Shown here: in pieces, positions 9,152 to 19,046 of the stretch | Numbering within the stretch: the stretch's first letter is position 1 | How the letters are laid out: the number at the start of each line of letters is the position of its first letter | Source of the DNA: Gracilaria gracilis | Taxonomy: Eukaryota > Rhodophyta > Florideophyceae > Gracilariales > Gracilariaceae | NCBI GenBank assembly: GCA_030374805.1 | Contig: JARGSG010000096.1 | Coordinates: forward strand, 1 to 64,000 | Direction: 5' to 3' | DNA length: 64,000 nt | Notes under the pieces: generated by a model | The model's database searches: none | What the model was told of the DNA's origin: nothing | What the model saw: the letters and a program-made list of their open reading frames with translations, nothing else | Translations under genes and position numbers: made by a program

Positions 9152-12100
9152 TTACCCATCGTTCGGCATGTCCTCTCCTTTGCTGTTCCAGTAGCTTACC
9201 CTGAAGTGGTGTGGTATGGCTGAGGGCGGCTCGGCGGTATCACCATCGGCGCCCCAGCCATACCAACGTACGGTGTACTTTAGACCTTCTTGGGTACGGC
9301 GGTGACCTACAAGGCGTTCCACTGGGAACTCATTAGAGACCTGCGATGGTATCCTTTCATCACTTTGGTTTAAATGAGCATCGGTACCACTAGGGGTAGG
9401 TGTTTCTTCTGAAGGAGCAACCGTAATCCCCGCAGGTGGTACGTAGTCTGGGTCGTCACCCTGTGCGGCATCATTAACCTCGATGGGTGTCCCGTCTTCC
9501 CGGGGCTGAGTCCTCAGGGCAACCGCTTGTGGGTCACGCGCGGATTCTTTGCGTTCCTTCCTGGACTGAACCGTTCGAGGTGCAACCGTGATTCGGTCAA
9601 TAGAGATCGTATTCTCTACACCATCTTGGTTCACCGTCACCGTGTGGTCGGTTGACCGAACTACCTTGAAAGGTCCCGATGATTTCGAAAGAAGCTTCGA
9701 ATTGATATCTCTATCAATAGCTTCATCATCGGCTTCATCACCCGGTCGTGGCTTAGCTCCTTTCGGAGGGTGGTCAATGAAGACACATTGACCCGGCGTA
9801 GCCGTTACCACTTGGGTTACCTTTCGGTCGTAGTCCTCCTTGTACCGCTTCTGGGATGTAGTGAGCTTGCTCTCAGCATACTTGAGAGCTCGTCTCAACC
9901 TCAAAAGGGTATTGCGTTTGACCTGTGACGGTGTGAGCGCTCCGGCGGCTTCTTGTCCTGATGGGTCCCCTTCAACAACAATACCTGGTGGGTGTCTTGA
10001 CAGTATCAGATCGAACGGCGTAGTTTGCGTCGCTCGATGAACCTGAAGGTTATATGCATATGTCAAGGGCTGCACGAGCTCGTCCCAACCAGTTTGGTGT
10101 TCTTCTGTATAATGTCGCAGCCTAGATACCAGTGTTCGGTTAAAGCGCTCTACTTGCCCATTCGTTTGCAAATGATAGGCAGTAGTGAAGTAGTGCTTAA
10201 TACCCAAGAGGTTATAAACAGCTTCAAAAAACTTCGAAGCCAAGTTCGAACCATTGTGGGTAAGTAGATAAAGCGGTGCACCATACGGGTAGATCCAATT
10301 GTTCAAGAACGCCACCGCGAGGGTCGTAGCTTTCGTGTCCCTCAAGGGTATCGCTCGCGTGAGCTTCGAGAACCTGTCGGTGATTACGATGATGTACTGA
10401 TACCCCCTTGTGGTTTTTGGTAATGGACCCAGAAGGTCTATTGCGACGAACTCGAGAGGACCCGCTGCAGGGAATAACTTCAAGTATTTCCTGTGCTTCC
10501 GGAAACCTCCGCGGGTACGTACGCAAGATTCACATTGACCTACAAAGGTATATATATCATTAGCCATATGAGGCCAGTAGTACCCTTGCCTCAGGTTGTA
10601 ATACATTCTCGTACCTTCAGGGTGTTCTGATATCCTTGGGTAGTGAGCCAGGTACAGCACCCGAGGGCGCAGCACCTTGGGCACTACCTTCTGAAGGGAA
10701 CCATCAATAGGAGCTCGCCTCACCAGGAAACCATTTCGGTCGACGTCAAAGTTCGAGTCTTTCATACCTACTTGGTCCATGAGAGAGCGGCAATAAACAT
10801 CGTTTGCTTGCTCTCTCAAGAATTCCTCGCGGGTAATTGGCATGACCTCTGTTTCCTCGAGGGCGAGTATTTCCCGAGCGATGGCATCACTAAACCACGT
10901 ATCCTCTTCGGGTAGAGTCCAGTAACCTTCTAAGGTATCACCATCAGGGTTGGTAGAGATGGTAAAGCATGGGATATCATCCTCTCCCGGCTCGGTGTCC
11001 AAACCATCTGTGGTGATGCGAGACATCGCGTCTGCGACATTGTGCTTGATACCTGGACGGTACTGTACGTCATACTCGAACTCTGAAAGTCGTAACCGCC
11101 ATCGGGCAAGTCTGCCTGATGCGTCGGCCAGACCCAGTATCCACCGTAGGGCATCATGGTCGGTTCGAAGCGTGAACCTTTCACCCTATAGGTAGGGACG
11201 GAGCATCAACATGCTGCAGACCACTGCCAGACATTCCTTTTCGGTTGTTGTGTAGTTCTTTTCTGCAGCGTGCAGAGCACGGCTCCAGTACCCTATAGGT
11301 AGTTTGTCGCCGTTTTCTTGCTCCTGCATAAGACAACAACCTATTTGGGCGTCCGAGGCGTCAGTATCCAACGTGTATCGTAAACCAGCTTTGGGTAATG
11401 CCAAGATGGGAGGTGTCAAGAGCGCATGTTTCAGCGCCTCGAACGCATCCATTTCCTCATTGGTAAGACATTCAAACCTTGTAGGTCGACCTTTCAGCAG
11501 CTTCCTGTTGAGGGGAGCCGCTATCTTGGCAAATCCCTTGATAAACCGGCGGTACACATTGCCCAAACCTATAAAGGATCGGATTTCCGTCTGGGACGTG
11601 GGTGGCTTCGCCTCCTGCACGGCCCGGATATTCCGCGGCGTCACTTCTAACCTCCCAAGGCTGATGATATGACCAAGGTATTCTACCTCTTTGGTGAAGA
11701 ATTCGCACTTGCGGAGCTTCAACGTTACTCCAGATTCCCTCAAAAGGTTCAAAACTTCTCTAACATGGTGGAAATGTTCCTCTACAGTTCTGGAATATAT
11801 GATTACATCGTCGATGTATACCAGAGCGGTTCTCCACTTCACCTTCGAAAGGATTATATCTAACGCCCTCTGAAAGGTAGCCGGGGCATACCGCAACCCA
11901 AAGGGCATACGCGTAAAGCGGAATAACCCAGCGTGGCAAGTAAACGTAGTTTTGTCCTTGTCTCCTTCCCTGATACGTACCTGCCAATAACCACAATTGG
12001 CATCGAGCGTAGTAAAGATCTTGGCGTTGCCCAACGAATCTATACACTCGTCCATTCTAGGTATTGGGTACGAATCCCTAATGGTCATACTATTCAGTCT

Positions 12101-13408
12101 TCTGTAGTCTACACAGAACCACATACGTGTATCATTCTTTTTTGTGACGAGAACCACAGGGCTGGCCCAGTCCGCATTTGCTGGTTCTATGACACCTTCA
12201 CGGAGCAGTCTCTCGACCTCATTGAGCTCAACCTCCCGGGCTTTTGGACCTGCACGGTAAGGCTGCTGGTAAATTGGTTTCCAGCCAGGCACCATATCAA
12301 TACGGTGCTCTGTAGCCTCAATTTGGCCCAACCAGCCCGACCACATGGGTTCAAATTCTTCTAAGAGACTGAGGATCCGGTCTCGGAGAGCCTGGTTCTC
12401 CGCACCGATCTGGACTTCCTCTCTCCAATTCCGCACTGAGTCCAGTTCCATAGTCTTTTCCTGATCTCCAACCTTAAAGGTATTGGCGATCTTCTGTTCC
12501 ATTTTGGTGTTTGTCGATAACGGGGGCGCATATGCAGGGTCTGGCGCATCTGTTCCTCCCCCTTCCTTAGAGGTGGCGACCTCGCCCAACCTATTAGGTG
12601 AGACCGTGAAAACCCCTTGTGGTGCCGGCAATGCTATTCCAATAGTGGTATTCTTGGGTAACTTAACAATGTGATTGCTAAAGTTACTCAAGTTTACCTT
12701 GAAGGATTGATTAGGGATGTTGTCGATAATCCCGTTTGCCATCAAGGCGAGATGTCTTTCTGCCAAACTAGGATGGTTTTGTAGCATTACCAATCCTGGA
12801 ACTGCGCATGAGACATTCACTACCATTTGGGTCATAGCCGGAATTGAAACCAATCTGGTGAGCCGTATTTTGTTTGAAACCGTTTCGGTGGGTATATTGG
12901 ACCTCGGCTTCTGACGCCAACCATTTTTGGTCTGCGTATTACCCAGTATGGCAATACGACCACCTTGACGGAGAGCGACCATTCGGGACCCTGGCAAATT
13001 TGCCTTGACGTGTTTGTCAATAAAGTTGGTCCCGAGGATACAGTCTGTCCCCAGACGATCCACCACAAAGAAATTGAGCTTCACCTTCAAGGTTCCAAGT
13101 TGTACCACAGTAGTTAACATTCCTCTAAGGTACAGTGGGCGCTCGTTAGCGTCCACCAGCGGGTTGATAGTCGGGGCAGGTCGAATGTTCCGCAAGACCG
13201 CATCGGGTATGACGCGAGCGTTTAGCACATTCGGACCGGCGCCGGTATCGAGTACACACGCAACGGGAACCTGTAGGTAATTGAGAAAGCTTACTGAAGC
13301 ATTAACTTTATAGTTATTGTACTTCATTAGACACACCACATTGGGTACATCTGATTCTTCTTTTTCCACCATTAAGGTTTCCCGTTCCGGTATCGACGGG
13401 CCTTCCAA
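9152..13408 (-). pseudogene. pol: pol region of the chromovirus
   Basis: In order on the minus strand the region shows an aspartic protease active site (LDTGAG), a reverse transcriptase with the YIDD catalytic box, RNase H beginning with TLDTDASD, an integrase with the HHCC zinc-binding region and the DLLGPLPKT start of the catalytic core, and a C-terminal chromodomain with YTVRWYGW. The order PR-RT-RH-IN-chromodomain defines a Ty3/gypsy chromovirus. The region is broken as part of the decayed element. Confidence 0.95.
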
Positions 13409-13428
13409 TTCACGGTTAGGGGTGGCCC

Positions 13429-15606
13429 CTACGCTAACCGTTCGGTGCTTTCCTGCTCCCCCTGAGCGGGACTGTCCTTCTCCAAGATTGGTGTTTTTTC
13501 AACGAGATGAACCTGAGATGGTGATGGTTGAGCTTGTACCCTCTTTCCAGATCCATATAGGTTACGGTGGTTTTGCTGCCTGGCACTGATCAGATGTTCG
13601 CGCACCCCTGGAGGTATTTTGTCACATCTGTTTGCCAGATGGTCTGGCGATAAACAGAGCCAGCAGACCAATCCACCTGTCTGAGGATCACGCATTGCCA
13701 TAGAGGTAGGTCGGGTAACCGGATTGGTCGGTTCTGTAGCATATGAAGATACTTGCGAACCACCCGTTGAGGTTTGCTGAGTGCTCGCCGCACTTGGTGG
13801 CGACCTTACCGAGGTTGGTGGTACTGTAGACGACCAATTACCAATGGAGGTGGCTCGTCACTGAGCCTGCGGCGCAGTCACGAGATGAACCGCCATCCTC
13901 GTTGGTACGCGAATGAGCGAATCACCCTCTGAGGTAGTGCTTTCTTGTAGCTCCAATACTGACCGTTTCGGTTTATCCTTTGAGGTATGGGACGCCGACG
14001 GCTTCTTTCCGTGACGGAGAGTGTCGCCTAGTCCCTGGGCATAACGGGCAAGCCCATTATAGTCCACCTTACGGTTGTTCGCCAGGTAGTTGCGTACCTG
14101 CGAACGGATCGCTTTGTCGACATTGTCGGCGAAAAGCGACTTTAACCTACTAGTGGTAAAGACATTACCGCATCGGGTGGCCAGATTCCAAAGGCCCAAC
14201 GAGAATTCCATTTCGGTTTGGCTGGAGCGCTGGCGATATGCCTGCACCTCAGCGTAACCTTCTTGGATAACCTCATCGGTAGCGTAAGTTTCCAACATGA
14301 AATTAACCACTTCTGGGTACGTCTCTAACATCTCTGTCCCTCCTTCATCAACCGCCAGGGTATTTCCACGGAGCCTGCCTTGCAGCAAGTGGTAAGCTTG
14401 ACTTTTAAGGTAAAACTGGAATAACCACATGGCAGCACTTTCGGAAAAACCATTTTGGTCACATGCAATCTTGAACTTCTGCAGAAACTCAATTACCGCA
14501 ATGGGATCATCACCTGTGAAGGTAGTATCACCCATCTGGAAGCTGAGCTTCTTATGGGGCTTGGTGATCTTCTGCGCAACCTCTTGGGTGTAAGCACAGG
14601 ATCGGTTTCTCAACCGATATGACCTATAATCAACCGCTTTGGTGAAAATATCGTTCAGCGGCTGACGCACCTCTAGGGTTGTATCGGTGTCCGAATCCGA
14701 GTCGGACGACTCGTACCGTTTTTTCTTACCTTTACGGTTTCTCTTTGACGACTTCTTCGCCAACCTGTTCGGTTTCTTCTTGCGTCTACCTTTACGTTCA
14801 TCATCCGACGATGAACCAATATCGGTATCGGAGCTCGAGGAATCGGGGTCAGAGTCGTAGCCGCGACCCTTTCCCTTCTTCCTCCTTTCTTTACCCTTGC
14901 GGTTTCTTCTTCGCCACCCCTCATCTGGGTCAGACGAATCGTCCTCAGGTCCACCAGTCTTGGTGTCCTTTCGAACGTTACCTCCAATGGGTGGCAAGTA
15001 CACGTCTCGAGGGCCCGTCTGTATATGGCCCTCTTGACCTTGCCTTAAACCTTGTAGGTACGCACTATCGGCCGGAATTGGCTTGATTGGTGCGGAAGAA
15101 CCGGCAGGGATCCCTTGTGGTATGCGAGTAACCATATTCACACCAGGAGGTTTTGGCTTCCGCCATATCCTTCAGAAACCCAAAGGTCTTGAACCACTCG
15201 GTAGATAGTGCTCCCGGGCCACCCGTTAAGAGGTATGTTTCAACCAATTTAGGTATGCGTTGAGAGAGCTCGTGCACGGCTCGACTCATACCACCAAGCG
15301 GGTAACGGCGTCCATGTCCATTGAGGTCATAGCTTCATTAACCGTAGCGGTAAAAAGAGCTTTTGCTCGATCTTCCAATTGGGGCCAAAGGTCCTCAACC
15401 GTTGTCTGGCAAATCCTTGTTAGGTTCAGGTGCCAACGGTGGCTGAGTGCCCGTATCCTTTGAGGGTTCCGACACCGAGGTTGCCGAAGCAGCTCCTCGG
15501 GATTATCCAGAATGGGTTTAGCGGCTGACGCCGCAGCAGAACCCTTGTGGCTAGGTGGCGCGCTAGAGCCACGAGTAATCCTTTTAGGTCTTTCCATAGT
15601 GACCAA
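13429..15606 (-). pseudogene. gag: gag region of the chromovirus
   Basis: The region has a long basic/serine-acidic low-complexity segment, a helical capsid-like section and a CCHC zinc knuckle (CWLCLSPDHLANRC) that would bind genomic RNA. Position between the 5' LTR and protease supports gag. The region is broken like the rest of the element. Confidence 0.85.
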
Positions 15607-15723
15607 TAGTGGTATCCAATTGCTTCGCGAGTATTCCTACGAAACCAAATAGGTGTGTGAACTTCCAGAATCCTTTCGAATGTCTTCTGTTCACCAGTAA
15701 AGGTACGACAAAAACCAAGAAAC

Positions 15724-15741
15724 TTCTAGGTCGGGAGACCA
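15724..15741 (-). other. Primer-binding site
   Basis: Three bases inside the 5' LTR, the minus strand reads TGGTCTCCCGACC, starting with the TGG that pairs with tRNA 3' CCA. I cannot assign the priming tRNA without a tRNA set from this genome. Confidence 0.65.
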
Positions 15742-15744
15742 AAA

Positions 15745-16251
15745 TGTCGTACAAATACCGATAAGGTGTGGGGTCCGCCTGGTAGAGGGAGCGCGCGAGG
15801 GCTCAACCTAAAGGGGAAAAACACACAACCAATATGGTAGTAGGGCACCTGAAACCCGCAGGGGCAAACGGCGGGGCAACTAGTCTAGACCGTGTAGGTG
15901 TACGGTAGTAGACGTCGACGCACGGTAAAACCTGAATAGTAATAGAGTAGCAAGTGACCAAGATGGTATAGTTACTGCCCTAGTGATGCTTCACTTTACA
16001 ACACCCAAGGGGAAGGCGAGGTGCACCATAATATATACAAGGTGCACCGACGCCGATCTCCCATGTGGGCATGACGTCATCGGCTGCACCCATAACCTAC
16101 TGTCATGGGCCAGCAATGCTAAGCTATCCTAAGCTATAAATTAGAAATTAGAAATTATAAAATACAGAATACCAATTGGGTACAGTGCAGCCAGTAAGGC
16201 GCACCAATAGGCCCGCGTGGCACCAACCCATTGAGGTCTCATTGTACTACA
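15745..16251 (-). repeat. LTR (5' LTR in element orientation)
   Basis: 507 bp, about 97 percent identical to the left LTR. It has five exact ACC-N5-GGT sites (15757, 15828, 15889, 15957, 16172) and is followed by the second GAGGG at 16252-16256. Confidence 0.95.
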
Positions 16252-16256
16252 GAGGG

Positions 16257-17318
16257 ATGACCTTGCTCGAGGGTAGTTTGCAACGAAGAGAATGGAATTG
16301 ATGGAAAGGGGTTTCTGTGTTTTGGAACACTTTGGAACTGATGGAGGTATGTCAGAGGAGGCGAAGAAGAGGGTCGTGGTGGTGGATGAAGACGTGACAG
16401 AAGGGTTGCTAGAGTTTTTTGAGAAGGACTTCAAGGAGCAGCCAGACTTGAAGTTTGAAGAGAACCGCACGAAATGGAATCCCATCATCAACGCGGAGGA
16501 AAAAAGGATGCTGGTGACAGGATGTAGTGAATTGGACGATATATTACGACGAAAAAAGGGATTTTTGATTGCATGGAATCTAATGAGAAGAATGTGAGGA
16601 TGTTGAGAAAGCGGGCGTTATTAAATGCGAAGTTTGGGCAAATTCCATAGGCTCTCCGCCTTTCCAACAACATCAAGGCTAAGGAAAGGATGTCTGCGCC
16701 GCAGACCGGAGGGAGTGTGTTGTGTAAGTGGGAGGAATGCCCGAGACAGGTATTGCCACTGATTTTCGAGGGTTGACGAATGTGGAGAAGGATAAGGGAG
16801 ATATTTCGGGGTTCTTCGTAATGGTCTCTGGAGGGAGTTCATTTATGATATGGATTTGTGAGAGGTCTCAGAATATGTATGTGACGGATGACAAGAGTTT
16901 GAGGAGGTTATCACGTACAATGGTTGTGAAGAAGTTCAGGGTTCCGCCTTACTCTGTGTTTATTGGGAGAGAGGATGTGTTTCATGCGGGAGCCGGGTAC
17001 ATGGATACGTTGGTGAAAGAGAATTGCCTGAGGTATCACATGTATTTTGTACCTGAAGGATACAAACTCCCTGACGTGGCGCACAGGGAGCGAGCGTTTC
17101 GGTCAAAGTTCGTAGATAAGGACTTTGGGCTAAGAGAAGACCCAAAAGACCAGCTGGACGATGATGAAGGTTTCGAGGAAGAGAGTTAAATGGAAGATAT
17201 AGAAGATGGAGACGACGAGTACGAAGAGGAACATGAACAGATGTCAGGTGGCCATGCTGAGAATACAGACAGAGATCACGAGGAAGGACAGATGGTAATC
17301 GATGAAAACGATGGGTAG
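16257..17318 (+). pseudogene. Unrecognised decayed coding block, right part
   Basis: Coding-like plus-strand sequence resumes right of the LTR element. One stretch (16292-16597) contains EGLLEFFEKDF, which echoes EGLLEFFEK in the left block near 5125. A second (16728-17189) carries VFIGREDVFHAGAGY and, about 10 residues later, LRYHMYFVP. This spacing of a late His and Arg on beta strands is reminiscent of a double-stranded beta-helix (cupin or 2OG-oxygenase) fold, but no HxD motif was found, so this is weak. An acidic tail follows to 17318. AATAAA at 17369-17374 could be a polyadenylation signal. The frame is not continuous and the function is unknown. Confidence 0.35.
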
Positions 17319-17481
17319 TTATAATGTAGCACTTATAATGTTGTGTTTGTTTGTGATAGAGACTTGAAATAAAAAGTGAACAGGTGATTTGTTTAAGCGG
17401 CAACTTAAAAAGAATTGAAGAACAAAAACGGGTTGTGTGTGTAGTTGCAACGAGTACAAAGTTTACAATTTGTTATAATTA

Positions 17482-17523
17482 CTAGAGAATGTGATGTCTA
17501 AGAACATTGATATAGTTGTCCAT
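17482..17523 (-). pseudogene. Remnant of the 3' end of a Rossmann-fold gene copy
   Basis: On the minus strand this segment reads NYINVLRHHIL and stop. The C terminus of the 96-929 gene reads NYVNVLRKDILF and stop. The DNA is also similar (about 30 bp around AACATTGATATAGTTG). Only this tail is present, abutting the kinase-like pseudogene. Confidence 0.5.
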
Positions 17524-17542
17524 CACAACCGTTACAACCGTC

Positions 17543-18365
17543 ATGGTGAGTATTTCTCCCTCCGCACTCGATTGCAACAAGTACCGTCCACTCCAAAGCT
17601 CAACTATTCGTCGCACAAACGACATCGTATGGGAGCATGAGTTTGAATACGACGATGAATGGTTTACAATCCATGTCCAAGAGAGCCTCCGACGCTCCGC
17701 GAGCACCATTAGCTCACATCGAGGTACATCGCAAAATAGTCTTAACGACGAGGAAACCGACATGAGGTACATCCGTCTCTTGCTTCCGTTTGTTCAAGCT
17801 GTCATTCATACGTTTTTGCCGAACGCCAGAAGTACTGGAGTCCGTTCTGTAGAATTCTGCCATTCGGACTGTGTTATGACGCTTAACATGGCTCCCCGAC
17901 AAAAACCTAGCATCTGGAATACGTTTCCAGGTCTTCCTGTGTACAAGCCGCAAGAAATATCCATTTTGAAGCAGATGGGCTCGTACAGACATCTAAAAGT
18001 GTCAGTGCGTGGGACACAGCATGCGTGTTGTAGAAGAGGAAAGTACGAGAGTTATTGGTTTTCTTACTGTATTCGTTACTGGAATTACGCTGGACAAGGT
18101 GAAGCATGCAAGCCAGCCGCTGAAAACGAAATGGAAGAAATAAATAGAAGACGCCGTCAATCACATCCACTCTAGAGGTCTAACATGGGGTGATGTGGAG
18201 CCGTCAAACGTAGTGGTAGACAACGAAATGAACATATGTTTGGTTGACTTCGGTCGCGGATACACCAAAGGCTGGGTTGAGATGAGGCTCAGCGGAACTT
18301 TAGAAGGGGACTAGCAGGGGTGTGCAAGGTTGAATAAGTTTATTGAAAGCTTCTCAGATGAGCCT
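17543..18365 (+). pseudogene. Protein-kinase-like pseudogene
   Basis: An N-terminal open stretch from ATG 17543 (EHEFEYDDEWFTIHVQESL and onward) is followed, in another frame from about 18150, by the kinase catalytic core: HIHSRGLTWGDVEPSNVVVD and then CLVDFGRGYTKGW with SGTLEGD. GDVEPSN corresponds to the catalytic loop HRDxxxxN and DFG to the metal-binding motif; the GW and GTxEGD after DFG resemble divergent kinase-like proteins of fungi and algae. The frame change between the two halves and the stop after EGD (about 18313) mark it as broken. Family identity rests on the catalytic loop and DFG only. Confidence 0.6.
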
Positions 18366-18648
18366 TAATGTGTCATGAGTCAATAGTAAAAGTAATTGTG
18401 AGGACCGCCCGAAACTTCTGGGAGTGAAGAAATTGCACTTAATATCTCTAGAAGACTAATAGGTAAACAAAGACAACTAAACCCACATAGAGGAGGTTCT
18501 GGCAAACGAAGATGATTCTGCGACAAAGGGGCAAAATATTCTTCCTAGCGACAGATACATGTATGTACATGTAAGGCCTGTGCGTTAATAGTATAGGTCT
18601 CCGACTGCTTGGATATAAGGAGCAGTGGACCACACTAAATAAGGAGAT
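18366..18648. other. Intergenic, no feature seen
   Basis: No gene or repeat was recognised. The 3' part contains ATAACGGGTTA at 18649-18659, the left target duplication of the next LINE fragment. Confidence 0.4.
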
Positions 18649-18659
18649 ATAACGGGTTA

Positions 18660-18845
18660 ATGAGGACGACTTCTAGAATGGTATGCCTACCGCCTCGTCA
18701 AGTTCGTCGACGAATGAGCGTAGGGGAGATAATTAGAAAATGGCCTGAAAGAGTGCTGGGTTTTCTGGTGAGAGAGCGTTTCTTCCAACAGAAACGCGCT
18801 GCGGTAAGTAGGAATTAGACTACCGCGCCCGTATCAGAGAGAGAG
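18660..18845 (+). mobile_element. 5'-truncated LINE tail (family with (GA)n 3' end)
   Basis: The 186-bp insertion is flanked by an 11-bp duplication ATAACGGGTTA (18649-18659 and 18846-18856). Inside, from about 18678, it encodes a C terminus containing EIIRKWPERVLGFLVRERFF and a stop at about 18819, then a short 3' UTR and a (GA)n tail touching the right duplication. The same C terminus occurs at 58396 and 56810 (both minus), each with a (GA)n tail. Truncation at the 5' end, variable-length target duplication and a simple-repeat tail are hallmarks of target-primed reverse transcription. Confidence 0.85.
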
Positions 18846-19046
18846 ATAACGGGTTACTCGAATTCTCAATACGACTCATACACTTCACGTTTTAGGGGCC
18901 TGCGTAAATCATGTTTCCGATGGTGCGTGTACCAACGGTACATGAGAGCAAGACATTCGCATTAGGATCGTCATGGTGGGGTCTTTGCGGTTAAATTCGC
19001 TTCAACCAAGTCATGAACGCCCTGCGTTGATTGCCATAGGTGAAGG

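Larger units (their letters stand above)
6458..16251 (-). mobile_element. Ty3/gypsy chromovirus LTR retrotransposon
   Basis: A complete-ended element of 9,794 bp, transcribed on the minus strand, flanked by 507-bp LTRs with TGT...ACA ends and a GAGGG target duplication. In transcription order it has the 5' LTR, primer-binding site, gag with a CCHC zinc knuckle, protease, reverse transcriptase, RNase H, integrase, chromodomain, about 2.2 kb of noncoding DNA, polypurine tract and 3' LTR. The LTRs differ at about 3 percent of positions, so it is fairly young. The ends look whole, but the coding part is broken, spread over several frames with roughly four or five breaks. The chromodomain marks it as a chromovirus; these domains are known to steer integration towards marked chromatin. 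The whole element is packed with the gapped palindrome ACC-N5-GGT (see findings). Confidence 0.95.

Noticed and set aside
6458-16251. ACC-N5-GGT excess as a by-product of Gly GGT codons after His/Asn/Asp/Tyr
   Set aside because: Part of the integrase half does favour one phase, but other coding parts use other phases and the noncoding tract and LTRs are denser still.
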